Part shown: piece by piece, positions 36,437 to 49,199 of the stretch
How positions within the stretch are numbered: the first letter of the stretch is position 1
How the letters are laid out: each line of letters begins with the position of its first letter
Assembly: GCF_014805685.1 (NCBI RefSeq)
Contig: NC_060885.1
Location: 5,298,632 to 5,362,631 of the forward strand
From: Silurus meridionalis
Lineage: Eukaryota > Chordata > Actinopteri > Siluriformes > Siluridae
Direction of reading: 5' to 3'
Length of the DNA: 64,000 nucleotides
Notes under the pieces: model-generated
Database searches by the model: none
What the model was told of the DNA's origin: nothing
The model's input: only the letters and a program-made list of their open reading frames with translations
Program-made: the position numbers and the translations under genes

Positions 36437-38129
36437 TAAGGTCGTATAATGGTACAGTACGTGATGGGATCTTTATGATCCTCGAGGTTTGGTGTGGGTG
36501 CTATGGACGAGCTGAGCCTTTTCACAGCCTTTCTCCTGCATTGACAGACTTCCGACTCCTCGCCAGGCTCTGCCTCCAGCCCGGGTCCTAAACCACATAT
36601 ATCTAGTTTATTTGATATAATGCAGCTTAGCCCTGTAAAACATCTCCATATGGTTTGTGGTGGAGATTTTATTCCCTTTTTCTTTTTTTGCATGCGTATA
36701 ATTGAAAAATACTGTCATTATCAAGAGCTTAGCGTGGCACAGCGCTTAATGATATTCAGTGTCAGTTTTAATGAGGGCTATTGAAAAAAGGGCTTTTACT
36801 GAGCACGCACTGGCAGCAAGGAAAAGCCTGTTTTACCGGAGGTGTGGTAGGGCTGACACATCGCCAGGGAAAGGTAACCAAAATACTGATGAAAATCTCT
36901 CCGCTCCAGCAGAGTCGTTTAAGGACAAAGCCTTCTCTATTACAGCATGACAGACAGCTTTTTCGACCAATCAGACGCTCACGTCTGAGTTCAATAAAAG
37001 AACTTTGTGTCACTAAAAAAAAAAGGAAGTTGTCAAAGATTTTCTCTTTTTTATTTACACCATAATGCAATCCGAAGGTCTTTAATACGTTTTATAGCCA
37101 AGTGGATTTTCCAATGTAGCTACGACTGGAGCATATTATGAAGGTAAAGCTGATGTGAAACACTACACGCATCATGACCGAGCCTATCCTCAGCTGACCT
37201 CTGTGTTTGCTCTCAGCACCGGGCGCTTTAAATATCTGCCATCTCTTTCCGCCTTCTGGGTGAGGCCTTTGTTCTAATGCAAAATGCTCAGAGGATGCAA
37301 CTTTTGCAGCTAAGCAAATGCCGCAGGTGAGTATCAGATCTGCCCTTCCACCGTTAGTACTTTTTTTTTTTTTCACTGGGACGTGGGCAGGTCGCCTGGA
37401 CGTGTTTATAGTGTTCGATAAAATGGCTTTTGTCTGGACTTGTTGATAGACTGTCCCGAAACCATATCATTCCATCTGAGTAACCACAGCAACCCATTTT
37501 TGGATATCGAGCTGGAAGATCAAGCCCAGTTACGGCCAGAAGAAGGCGTCTGCTCAATTTTTATTTTTTATATTTTTTTTATATAACAAGAAAAATCACC
37601 AGTGGAACGTGTCCATATGTATGGAAAAGTGGGTTCTGCTTTCTAAAGTGGTGTTTACGACACGGATGATACGTGACGTCGTTTATTTTTCAGTCAGAAA
37701 TTTGTCTTTGGGTAATGTAAATGGAAAAAAAGGTGCAGAATGGAAGTCAGACTGAGGCCGTATATTAAATATATAACTATGACATGAAATAATTAATGCT
37801 ATAAATCATTCTAAAAAACCCCGGAAAGGCCAGGAAAAGATTTCTCGCTATCTGAACTGGAGGGAATTCATCTCCCAGGGAACAGAATTGTACGGCATAG
37901 TTTTTTTTTTCACCCAAACTTCACACTTCCTGGTGTTGTCAGAGATTAAAAGAGCAATCTTATAGCCAATTAATATGGATGGAACACCAACACCAACAAA
38001 AAAATAAACTCTGGAGATGACCTTGATACCTCGGATTATACATAAATACCAACCTGTGTAGCGTGATTCCTGAATACCGATAAGTTTTTATTTTTGTTTT
38101 TAACCTATATTGGTATATAGCTGTATATT

Positions 38130-38300
38130 CACCCTGCACCCCTGATGCCCCTTATCTGAGTTCCATTGTTGTTGAAGTTATGAACTGTTCACTAATGGAC
38201 ATATGAGTGCAAAACTGTTCATTGCAACTGAGCAGTCGTAGCAGACTGTTTAGATTAATTACAATCCAAATACATCTGCATGGTTCCTGAGTTTAACCCA
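38130..38300 (+). mobile_element. Fragment of the common teleost repeat
   Basis: Contains ATTGTTGTTGAAGTTATGAA, CTAATGGACATATGAGTGC and TCGTAGCAGACTGTTTAG, matching 63880-63960 and 27470-27490. Confidence 0.5.
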
Positions 38301-38365
38301 TTACAGTAATCTCATGTGCTGTATATCAATGGAAATTTTGGTACATTCGGCTTTTTCCAGCCATA

Positions 38366-38745
38366 CAAGGTGATATCCAAAGATTTCGAGACTAGCTCTG
38401 TTTACAAGAAAGCACTTTATTTATTTATGTTTTCTCACAATCACCTCCAAAATAGTCCCCAATGCGCAGTAATACAGCACTCCCAGCGTTCCTGCCACTT
38501 CTAGAATGTGTCCTGGAAGTCTTCTTTTGAAGCGTGTCAAACACCTTCTGCGATTTATGCTGGATCTCCGTAGTGGGGTCAAAAAACGGCAGCCTTGCAG
38601 CGGGATCTTCATCATCGCCAGTCAAATCTGGCGAGTAGGGTGGGTGCAGAAGTGTGATCATGTTTCCGGCGAAAAAACTCACGTGTGAGGAGGGGTTCGG
38701 TGACAGGAAGCGCACATGGTCAGAATAGTACCAGTTGCACAGCTC
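38366..38745 (-). pseudogene. Mariner-type transposase relic
   Basis: Left end ATACAAGGTGATATCCAAAG. The minus strand reads LHPPYSPDLT near 38630-38650, the mariner HPPYSPDLAP motif that carries the third catalytic Asp, then TTEIQHKSQKVFDTL and DYFGGD, the mariner C-terminus. The N-terminal two-thirds is largely absent. A copy with the same end lies at 52510-53035. Confidence 0.72.
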
Positions 38746-39937
38746 CCCATGTACACAGGACAATGTATTATAAAGTTCGGTGCTCCCTGTGACTGTGCGT
38801 GCAGCTTTGTGCTGCCATTTGTTGGCATGTTACAAAACTAGACTTAAAACGTTTTGATACCGCCTCATATTTGATGGCAAAATTCAGATGCACTCAGTTG
38901 TCTAGGATGTCTTTGGATTGCAGTCGCGTTTATTTATTCGTTTTAAATAAACTTCACTTGCAGCCACGTACTCTTTTTTTCTCTGTTTAAAGTCAAACAT
39001 ATGCAATGCAATAAAGCATTTCACTGCTTGCTGTAGTTGTGTGTGGTTGGGTTTCGTATGTGACGAATGAAATTTGAAGTTGCTGATGTGTAAAATGAGG
39101 TGAGTAATAAAACAATCCACAGAAAGCCGAAAACTGCTGGAAACTTTCAGCATTCATCTTTCATTTCTAGTATTTCACCAGTGGCACAAATGTCCTTTAG
39201 ACTATAGCCTTTGGACAACAATTAACACCTATAAAAAGAAGTGAAACTAAATAAAGTCGTGTAGGGTTTGTAACCGAGCTTGTAGCATGTTTTTGTGAAC
39301 GCTTCTACTTTTCAGAAGAGGCTTCATGTGCAAGTCGTTACAGAGCCACCACGGGAGCTTCTGCGGCCCGGTCCAACAACAACATCGATTAGAGTGAGCT
39401 GCCATGACTCAGCTGGAAGAGTACTTGATCGATCTAACATATGCGGTTTAGGAAACAATCACAAGCCGATTCACGTGTCCTCGTGGTCCAGCTGATGCGT
39501 TGTCATGTTGATGTGGCCTGCCATTGCTAAAGGCTAATGCTAATCTGGGGAAGGCCGTGTGCTTGCCAGAGGAATCAAGGACAAAAATCCAGCACTGCTA
39601 GCATGAAAATAGTCTCTGCAGCACTGAACATTGATAAAAATGTTCTTCCGAAAGGTTTTCCGTCTCCAGTTTGGGCAGGAGCCCCAGCCTGGACACGTGT
39701 GCGAATAAAAAATAATGATTGAATGATATTTGGATTCTTTATTAATCTGTATATCTGTTATTAGGAGATTTGTTGATTTGACTAATTAGCTAATATTATT
39801 GCTGTGGCTGGCATTCTTGAATAACATATAGCTAGCTACCTGGCATTAATTACTAGCTAACTTTTTTGTTGTTTGTTAACTAGCTAAGCTAGCCAAGTTG
39901 TGTACGATGCTAATACTAGTGAGTTAGCAAACATTTT

Positions 39938-40431
39938 GTATATAGACAAAAGTTTGTGGAGCCCTGACCATAAGATTAGTATGTGCTTTTTGAACATCCC
40001 CTTCCACACTCGGTCTCAATTTGCTCTTACAATAGCCTTCACTCTTCAGGGAAGATGTTCCACTAGATTTTGGAGTGTGCTTCAGCATTCACCTATAAGG
40101 GTGTTTGTAAGGTAAGGTACTGATGTAAGTGAGGTGAGGATGCCTGGGTCGCATTCAGTGTTGTAAATCATAACAAAAGTGTTCAGTAGGGTTGAGGTTA
40201 AATCTCTATAGCAGGAGATCTTCACTCCAACCCATGATAACTAGATCTTCATAGAGCTGGCTTTGTGCACCGAAGCATTTTCATGTTTGGGTCTCCTAGT
40301 TTAAGTTAAGGGACAAGGGCATGCTACCACATATGAAGATGTCATATATAATTGTGTGGGTCCCAGGTTGTGCTAAAAGTTTAAGGCTGGAAAAATCAGG
40401 CGTCCCAATACTTTTGTCCACACAGTGTAGA
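39938..40431 (+). mobile_element. Decayed Tc1-derived repeat
   Basis: Starts ATAGACAAAAGTTTGTGGAG, has CTTCAGGGAAGATGTTCCAC, TCTCTATAGCAGGAGATCTT and ends CCCAATACTTTTGTCCACAC. Both ends are present, about 490 bp apart, making it one of the best-bounded copies. Confidence 0.8.
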
Positions 40432-41102
40432 TATTAGAGATGGTTTGTGAAAATGTTTAATGAATCGTCTTTTAAATAATTTGACCTAAATTATCTAATA
40501 TCTTAGTCATTTTTCTAATTGGTTGATTAATTTTTTGAGAGAATGTAGCGTCTAGGGAGAAATAAATAGCAGGCAATTTAAAATTCGGGAAATAACAAAA
40601 AAATATGTTGTTTAGCTCCTGTAAATGTCGGTTATTTTACCCTTAATTTTTCATTTTGACTTGTTTCTTTTGGGTCAGAATTATTATCTAGTTAAGAAAA
40701 TAATAATTAAAAAAAAATAATAATAATTTTGACAATATTTTATTTTAGGTTCATTATCAAACAAACAAACGAAAAACAAAAGGCAGTGAAAAAAGAAGAA
40801 TTTGATTTGGTTTCACTTTCAATAAAAAAAAAACAATGGCAGTTACAGTGCATTCTTACACGTGAGCATATCTTTGCCCTGCTGGAAGATGGAGGGCGAG
40901 TTGTTACAGGGGCAGGCTGGGGTGGAAATAACCGCGATGTTGTGATGCGTGATGAGGCACTGTGCTCTGCAGTGTTGGGGGTCTCCCATGGGGATCTCTG
41001 ATTAATGTCAGAGCTGACATCCTGAGTTCTGCACCTGAGTGTGTCCCTTCATGCAGTGACATAACCGGGCTAAAAGTAGGCGCTGAGTCGCTCAGTAATT
41101 CT

Positions 41103-41103
41103 C

Positions 41104-41161
<58 letters not shown>

Positions 41162-41166
41162 AAACA
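41103..41166. repeat. (CA)n microsatellite
   Basis: About 24 CA units, then CAAACACACAAACAC. Confidence 0.96.
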
Positions 41167-41522
41167 CGGCTAAGTCAGTATAATGGAACACAACACATGC
41201 CATGCAACAGATTATGAACCCGTGTGTGTGTTGTGAGTGTAGGTGTGGCAGAATTGGTTTTGTTGTTTTTATGACCATCGGCACAGGCGGTCGCATGGTA
41301 CAAAGCGGTGCGGTTGTTAAAAAAATGGAGTTATGTGGAATGAATGCATGAGTAGATGTGGTGGTGTCCAAACCGAAGGGTGTGACACTGACATTTATTC
41401 AGGAAGGAAACACTTAGAGGCACGAGGTTACCGAATAATAATCAACAACAAGGTGTTTTGTATCAACCTGGAGTTGATTTGATTCTAATAACACCATGCC
41501 CTGAAGTGTTTTGCTTCTTTTA

Positions 41523-41720
41523 TTCTACATTTACTTTTATGGTATTTGGCAGATGCTCTTATCCAGAGCAACTTACATTTATCTCATCAGCTATGGGGTT
41601 CAGGGTTAAGGGGGCTTGTTCAAAAGACTCAGGAGTGGCAGCTTGGTGTGGCTGGGATTTGAACTCACAACCTGCCGTTTCAAACTCTAATCCCCAAAAC
41701 CACTGAATCACCGGAGCTCC
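41523..41720 (-). mobile_element. tRNA-derived SINE (subfamily 2)
   Basis: Reverse copy: TTTATGGTATTTGGCAGATG, CTCTTATCCAGAGCAACTTA, TGGGATTTGAACTCACAACC and CCAAAACCACTGAATCACC. Confidence 0.75.
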
Positions 41721-41954
41721 AGTTATGCTTCTAGCTCTTTCTTTCTTTCTATGTGTAGTTACGTTCAATGTTACCATAGCAACACTGTTGGATTGCTAGC
41801 TAGTATCAGCTTACTAACTACCCGAGTTTGCATTCTAGATGACTTATTATCAGGAATAGAGATCGGATTGAAGCTTCACTGAATGCAGCGACATTTGAAG
41901 CAGGACTCGAAGTGCATCACATAAATACATCACATAAACATTAAAATTAGGCAA

Positions 41955-42178
41955 TAGAATAGAAGCATGTATTTGTCACATGTACATTACAGCACAGTGA
42001 AACTTTTTTTTTTTTTTTCTGCATATCCCAGTGATGTTAGGAAGCTGGTCTCAGAGCACAGGGTCAGCCATGATACAGCACCCCTGGAGTACAGAGAGTT
42101 AAGGGCCTTGCTCAAGGGCCCCAAGAATGCCAGCTTAGTGATACCAAGTCTTGAACCCTCAACCATTATAAATAAATA
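41955..42178 (-). mobile_element. tRNA-derived SINE (subfamily 1)
   Basis: Reverse copy: CAGCACAGTGAAAC, CAGCCATGATACAGCACCCC, TTGCTCAAGGGCCCCAAGAA and TCTTGAACCCTCAACC. Confidence 0.75.
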
Positions 42179-42197
42179 TTTTTGGTTAAAACATATG

Positions 42198-42596
42198 CTA
42201 TATGACCAAAAGTTTGTTGAACCCAAAAGTCTGAACATCCCATTGCACATTTAGTCCCCAATTGCTTTTAGAATAACCTCCACTCTTCTGGAAAGACGTT
42301 CCAATGGATTTTGGAGATTTTTGTTCATTCAGCCACAAGGGTGTTAGAAATGCTGTAAGTGAGGTAAGGAGGCCTGGGGTGCAGTTAGCATTCCAATTCA
42401 TCGCAAAGGTGTTCAATAGGGTGGAGGTCAGAGCTCTAAGGCAGGAGATCTTCCGCTCTAACCCATAAGCACATCTTCATGTAGCTGGCTTTGGGCACTT
42501 TCCCATGCCGGCACAGGTGTCTTCTAGTTCCATCCAAAGATATCCTATATATGGCTGGAAAAGTCAGGTGTCCCAATACTTTTGTCTGTATAGTGA
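42198..42596 (+). mobile_element. Decayed Tc1-derived repeat
   Basis: Begins CTATATGACCAAAAGTTTGT, includes ATGGATTTTGGAGATTTTTG and AAGGCAGGAGATCTTCCGCT, and ends CCCAATACTTTTGTCTGTAT. About 400 bp, with both ends. Confidence 0.78.
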
Positions 42597-43570
42597 ATCT
42601 CTTCATATTTCCTGACGGAGAAAACCAGCACTTTGTCCTCCATGTTTGTTTTTCCTCACAGGCCTTTAAATTTTTGCGATCTAAACGGTTAAACCATATG
42701 AAAGCGCTCTGCATTGTTTTTCTTTTTGAACATCATCCGTAAAAATTGTCGACATCAGCACTAAAACTGCAGCTTCTCATAGGATTCAATGTAGAGCATT
42801 TAATGGCGGCTGAATAATAAATAAGAGTGAAAGTCAATAAATGTAGTGTTTATAATGAATATGAGATCATAAGAGGCAGCGAAGCTCTGGACATTAGGCT
42901 CAAGTGCAGTGCGGTGTGAATGTTAGATGTTCTGTGCAACCACGGGGCGCACGGTGGTAAACACACACACCGTATTTGCATTCATTTCTTCAGGGCAATG
43001 ATTAACAGGATTCATGGGAGAAGCTCGGCACAGCGGGTGAAGAGGTGTGTGAACGGATTTCAGGTCTGATCTGCATCAGTGTTGAAGCGATGGAAAAAGG
43101 TGGGGGAGGTTACATGGAGGAGGACGAGCAGGAGGAAAAAAAAAAAAACACAGGGGGTTATGGTGGTTGGTAGAAATGGAGGGAAAGGGAAAGACGGGTA
43201 GGAGGGATAGGGGCTGGGGGGGTGTTGTATTTCCTGTGTCGCAGTTTACTGTTTTTTAGAGCAAGAAAAATGGGCTTATGTAACGAGTCATGTGACTGAG
43301 CCAGAAATAGTGGCAGAGCTACAGCTGCCTTTGCTCTTCCAAGCAGATCCCGGGCTTTTCTGGCAGCCTCGACATGAACGCGTTCCTCGTCGCCAAAAAA
43401 ACCCGAGCGTCACAGCGAGACCCGGCCTGAGCACAGATTTCTTTTTTGGGGGGGTTAGGTTTGAGGAGAGGAACCAAGCAGATGCTCGGAGTGCAGGAGA
43501 GAAGGAGAGATTGAGGGAGAGAGGGATCTAGTGGGAAGCAGGAAATAGCAAGAAAGAGAAGAGCAAGTGA

Positions 43571-43572
<2 letters not shown>

Positions 43573-43610
<38 letters not shown>
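43573..43610. repeat. (CA)n microsatellite
   Basis: About 18 CA units. Confidence 0.95.
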
Positions 43611-43612
<2 letters not shown>

Positions 43613-43947
43613 AAGTGGTGTGCAACCTTGCAGCGCGGCTTGAGGCCGGGAAAGCGGCATGCGGGAGATTTCAAAGGACATACTTTTGTACACATGCGTA
43701 TGTACACACACTTATATAAGTGGGCAATGGCATATATTTACAGTGACAAAACGCCACGTCACACCTTTTCCTGAGAAAATGCTTTCACCATTAAATTCCC
43801 TCCATCGATTTGCATACGGATTTATTTAAACAAAGTACAAAGAGCACACATTAAACACACATTATGGGCTACAAAACTAATATTTTGGGTGAATTTTATA
43901 CAAATGCATGGGAAACGTGTAGGTTGCTGGTGTGTGACGAAGCACGA

Positions 43948-44330
43948 AACATCAATTCAAATCAATTTTATTTGCACTTTTAACAAAAAACATTGTCACA
44001 AAGCGACTTTACAAGAATTACTAGGCGGAGAATATTCATAAAGTTCATAAAATTGTATAGGTCTTTATAAGTTTCAACGAGGATGATGGTCATGAGGGAA
44101 AACCCGAGATGGTAAACCCTGAGAGGAACCTAGAACCATCTCATCTAGACATCAAATATCTATTGATTATAGTTTTTTATGTCAGCTTTGTTAATTGTAT
44201 TAACTGTTTACTGACTTGACTGCAGAGCTGTTTTTATGTAATTGTAGTCCTACACCAAGAACTTCTCATATTAATTGCAGTCCAAAAACCGTTTACGGCA
44301 ATCCCTTTTTTTTCCTCTCGTTTTTTCACC
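43948..44330 (+). mobile_element. Common teleost repeat (TTTTAACAAAAAACATTGTC family)
   Basis: Begins AATTCAAATCAATTTTATTT, CATTGTCACAAAGCGACTTT, later CCCTGAGAGGAACCTAGAAC. Same order of blocks as 61080-61450. Confidence 0.65.
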
Positions 44331-44779
44331 TGTTACTTTATTGGTCGGCCATCTTGGTTATTTTCTGTCACACAACATTTCCATGTACTTCAAAACAAAA
44401 ACAAATAAAGTCTTCATTCATGTCAGAGCAGGATTACTGGTGTAAAAAAAAAAAAGAGGTTCAAGTTACCAAAATCTTTCCATCAGCTTGACGCAATCTT
44501 AACTTTTAAGATCTATTTTCATATTTATAAACTTTATATTCTCTTTCTTACATTGAGGCGAGTGGTTCTCAGTTGTAAAGTAGTATTGGATGTTGTATTG
44601 TGGCTTCTGTAATATTATACATCTGATAGGTTTGGCTTTTACCAACCAGGGTGGAACTTCCTGTAATACAGCTTTAGTGATGGGTGATAAACACTTCCTG
44701 TTCATATTTCAGCCGAAAAAGTGTTTAACTGAAGTAAGCTTGTGTTAATGATGTGTTTTTATCTCAGCGTGAATTTCCA

Positions 44780-45184
44780 AATAGTTTGTAGAAACCTAAA
44801 CATGAGATTTATATGTGCTTTTAAACATTTAATTTCACATTTAGTCCCTATTTGATGTTATAATAACCTCCACTCTTCTGAGAAGTTGTTCTACTAGATT
44901 TTGGAGTGTGCTTGTGGAGATTTGTGAAATTCATTCAGTCATATTTATCCCAAATGTGTTCAGGGGGGTTGAGGTCAGAGCTCTATAGCAGGAGATCCTC
45001 CACTCCACCTCATGTAAATCTGATATATTTATAAAACTGGCTTTGTTCACAGGGCCAGTGTCATGCTTGGACATCATATAGACATCATATAAAATTGTGG
45101 GCCTATAACTTTGTGGTTTGGGGAAGAACCACATATGGATGGAAGAGTCTGGTGTCCAAATAGTTTATAGTGAATAGTGTACAA
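44780..45184 (+). mobile_element. Decayed Tc1-derived repeat just upstream of exon 4
   Basis: Contains TTCTACTAGATTTTGGAGTG, AGAGCTCTATAGCAGGAGAT, TTGGGGAAGAACCACATATG and an end TTATAGTGAATAGTGTAC. It ends about 110 bases before exon 4, so the branch point and acceptor lie in the short remaining host sequence. Confidence 0.75.
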
Positions 45185-45256
45185 ATATTTGCACCACACA
45201 CACACATTGCAAGCTAAATTTATCTAAAGCGATTTGTACCGTGCATGAAATACTGA

Positions 45257-45427
<171 letters not shown>

Positions 45428-46017
45428 TAAACACACAATCGAACTATATACCAAGCAATCCCTCTGTAAGAAACTTTCCACACGTGAGCTCTATTATTAG
45501 AAAAAAAGTCACACGGCTTAAAGTGGAAAACGTTCCTTCAACCGCCGCGATTAAACAGAAGGATCACCTACTAACTGACTGCTAAACCATCGCTCTGTAC
45601 ATAAACACACGCTTTTATGGGAACGAAAACGAAGCGACAGCAATGTTGTGTTAACTCCAAGGTCACCCTGTTCACATCGTGACGGAGGCCCGCATGTATT
45701 TCAATTAGATGAAATTTTTTCCAATGCCGGTTACAAGAAAAAAGGAGAAAGATCTCATTCTAAACGGAGCAGTGAGGACATTAGCAAAGTCAGTATGCAG
45801 TTCGGAAATGAAAATTGTGCAGCAGTGTGTGCGGAAATGGTATATAGCTAGCAGGCTTTTCAACATCTTGAAGCACACAGACTATGACTCAATTCTGGCA
45901 AAACAAAACCAAAAGTCAGCCAAAGTCTAACTCATGAAACTATAGATTCGTATCTAGAGACAAACAGAGAAATGACAATGGAAATTCATATATCAGTTAT
46001 AAAATAGATCTGTGTGT

Positions 46018-46411
46018 AGATGTTTAATGTTATAATAACCTCCACTCCTCTGGGAGGATGTTCCACTAGATTCCTGAGTGTGCATGTGGAGATCTGTGCT
46101 CATTCAGCCAAATGTAGGTGAGAAGACCTGGGGTGGTGTTTTATTTCATCCCAAAGGTGTTCAATAGGGTTGACATTAGAGCGCCGTAGCAGGAGATCTT
46201 CCACTCAAACCATATCAAGCAGATATTCATGGAGCTCATTTTGTGCTGGAACAGTTTTGGGTCTCCTAATTTAAGTAAAAGGAAAATGTATTGCTACTGC
46301 AACTAGTGACATCATATTCAATTGTGTGCCTCCAACTTAGTTACGGTTTGAGGAACACATATGGCGGGAAAAGGCAGGTGTCCCAATACTTTTTTCCATA
46401 CAGCGTATACA
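46018..46411 (+). mobile_element. Decayed Tc1-derived repeat
   Basis: Contains TCTGGGAGGATGTTCCACTA, TCAATAGGGTTGACATTAGA, CGTAGCAGGAGATCTTCCAC and an end CCCAATACTTTTTTCCATAC. The left terminal motif is lost. Confidence 0.75.
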
Positions 46412-46927
46412 TCCTGACAGATTTACAGAATTTTCATTCTTCCTGTTTATCTTCACACTTATGTGCAGTTGTTAATTATTCCCAATAACCTGTAAAGTTT
46501 AATTCAGTGATGCAAATGCTGCATATACTTCATAAACTCCATAAAAGGCAAGGTTTATACAGCGCAAAAATAACGAAATGACATCTTCAAATAATGTAGC
46601 TGAGCTATTGTAGCACATCAGCTACACACTGACACTTCTTTTTGTCCTTAATTGAATACCTAGTATGACTATTTTTAAACATTTTTAGAAAATTACTGTA
46701 TTTCAAAAGATTTCCTATTTGATTTTGTGTGTGCTATTAAAACCAATTAGCAATTTAATCTTGCCCATGTAGCCTGCATTTGCATTTGCAGTGCCTTATC
46801 ATTAATTAATTTGAAGCTAAGGTTTATGTTAGTCTCCTTACATGATACATATACTGTATACAATACAAACCCAGGAACTCTTGTTGAATATGTATAGGAT
46901 TTTCTTGAATAAAACCAAAATATACAC

Positions 46928-47180
46928 CGTATTTTCCGGACTATAAGCCGCTACTTTTTTCCAAGACTTTGAAGGGATAGCTCGCTAACTCCAGTTGCAA
47001 CAGAAATCATATAAGCACTGACAGGTTTCCAAAACTCGTGCTTTTATATTTTTTTTTGGCAAAAGTGTTACGGGTTAGTCAAAGAAACTTAGTAATGAGC
47101 ATCAGAAAATAATAAGGACATAATCCTCGGTCTTGCACACATGCAGTAATACCGGGAAATGCGGCGGCAGGCTATTCCCA
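46928..47180 (+). mobile_element. MITE-like element with ACCGTATTTTCCGGAC end
   Basis: Begins ACACCGTATTTTCCGGACTA then TAAGCCGCTACTTTTTTCC, a recurrent vertebrate DNA-element end. Interior GGTTAGTCAAAGAAACTT and AATGGCGCTCTGCTTT. The right border is not clear. Confidence 0.55.
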
Positions 47181-47324
47181 AAATGGCGCTCTGCTTTTAA
47201 AGGAGCCACAATATATTTCCCCCGTTACACCGTGTAACAGACACTGTCTTTCGTTAAAGCCTGTGTAAAGTAGTATGTATGTATGTACGCATCTCCCGCC
47301 TCGTGAGTTCAGTTGACTTAGTGT

Positions 47325-47672
47325 AAAAACGCCTATTTTGTTTCTGTTTTTGGTGTTTCAAAGCCCAATTTTGGATCTTGTCTTTACTCTTTACTCTTTT
47401 AGCTCACCTTTTTTTTTTTTATCTGCCCTCCACTAGCGAACCGGCCCTTGTCCCCATGCCCGCTGCCACATACATGTATATACTGTATAGTTTATACATC
47501 ATAGTAGTGTAAATTGCTGTTTTTACTAAATTATGTCCTGTAATTTGTTAAAATATTATTACTACAGTATACTACCCCAAACTGATCAACATTCTTGGGA
47601 ATCCTAGGTAGGCTAGGCCTTGTCTCGACGATATTTTCAAGAGACAATGGGTCAGGGACTACCTGTATAAAG
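47325..47672. mobile_element. Second copy of the ACAGGTAGTCCC-type MITE (right part)
   Basis: Shares TATATACTGTATAGTTTATAC and TAGTGTAAAT with the copy at 10439-10989 and ends GGGACTACCTGTAT. The matching left end was not found, perhaps removed by the neighbouring element. Confidence 0.55.
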
Positions 47673-49199
47673 TATTTATATATATTTTTTTCCCCAAAAT
47701 ATTTGTATAGAAAAATAGGATTTATTTAAAATAGAATTAAAAACCCCACAGTATGTGTATTTATAATTTGTTTGTCCTTTGGTACCTTGCTGGTTTTTAG
47801 AAGACCTGACAGTTTGCAGGTTGAACAAACATTACCTACATGTTCTTCAGCTGAAAGCCGGCACACACCCTGGGCTCCATCTGATTCCACATCTGATCCA
47901 TATCTACTATGTTTCTCTGAGCAAACCCAGCAATGCAGGGCTCAGTATTTTGGTGGAGGAGGATGTGCTCTAGCGTCTGATTCACCCGCTTTTGATTCCA
48001 AAAACAGCGTCCTTATTCAGGATTTCCAGGCAACACGACTGAACCTTGGTGTGTGAATGACACACTTCTTATTTAAAAGGCACTCAGACAGACATTAAGC
48101 GGTTTTCTCTGTGAGTGTTTACAGAATGACTGTGCACCAATTTCGAGAATTCTTGCCTAATACACTTGAAAATGACTGTTAAACAGTCGGCGGGATACGG
48201 CTGCTACGTGAGATGGACGCAGCGGATGTGTAAAGCGTTATGGAGTTTGACTGGCCCAGTGTTTTCTCATGCCAGGCCGTTTGATTGATGACTTTTTCAG
48301 GGCAATTTTCCACTTATATGCATCGTTGAACGTGAAACTAACATTGTTCCTCTCCAATCAGGATTCTTGGGTCCTGCTAAAAACAACTGCTTAATTGCAG
48401 TTTCTTATTGTGTCGGCTCTTATCAGTCGTGTTTATGTGGGTCCATACAAAATGCTTGGGATTATGGATTTGTTTTGGATTTGAATTTTCTTGAGTAACT
48501 GTGCGTTATAAAAAACCTATTACAAAAGCTTAATCATCACAACTGCCTTTGCTGATGTGACTGTTTGCATAAAGGTCCAGAATAAAGCTAAAACAAGGAA
48601 TGTAGCACCCCATATTCCTTCAAATCTTAGAAGTTTCCTGTAGCATCCTTGAACCTCCAAATAGAAGCTTATGGAAACCTGGGTGACACAACAGCACACT
48701 ATTACAAGAAAGATTAATTGTAGAACCTTTCTGGTCTCTTGTTTCTGTAGGGCAGCTCTTTTTGCTTTTGTGCTGTTTTTCTGACAAACAACGTTTTTAA
48801 TGTCCATTAGACATATTAGCTGCTCAATATAAACCCTAAAGATGCAACTTATTATAAATGTGTAGCATGCGGTATTGCCTAAATTTTATAATTTAATATA
48901 AAACATTTCTGTTTGTTCTTTGCTCTTGTTCCATAAAGGAACTCCAAGGTTCTGTGTTGAGCCCTGCAAAAGAGGGTTTTTCTGATATTTCTTTTCTTAA
49001 CTAGCCTAAAAACATTTCATATTGTACTGTATAAGCCTTTGGTTTGATTCTGCAACAGTCAGAAGGAATCCTTCAAGTACCCTTTCTCTTAGAGGATAAG
49101 ATTTAGTGATACCTAAACATAATCTAGAACTTTTGTTCTAGATAAAGGGCCTTTACACTTCTGAGTGACTACGCTCTGAATTACATGTTTAATCTGTCC

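Noticed and set aside
47772..48056. 94-codon + strand frame in intron 4
   Set aside because: No domain, no repeat relationship, no splice context; likely chance.
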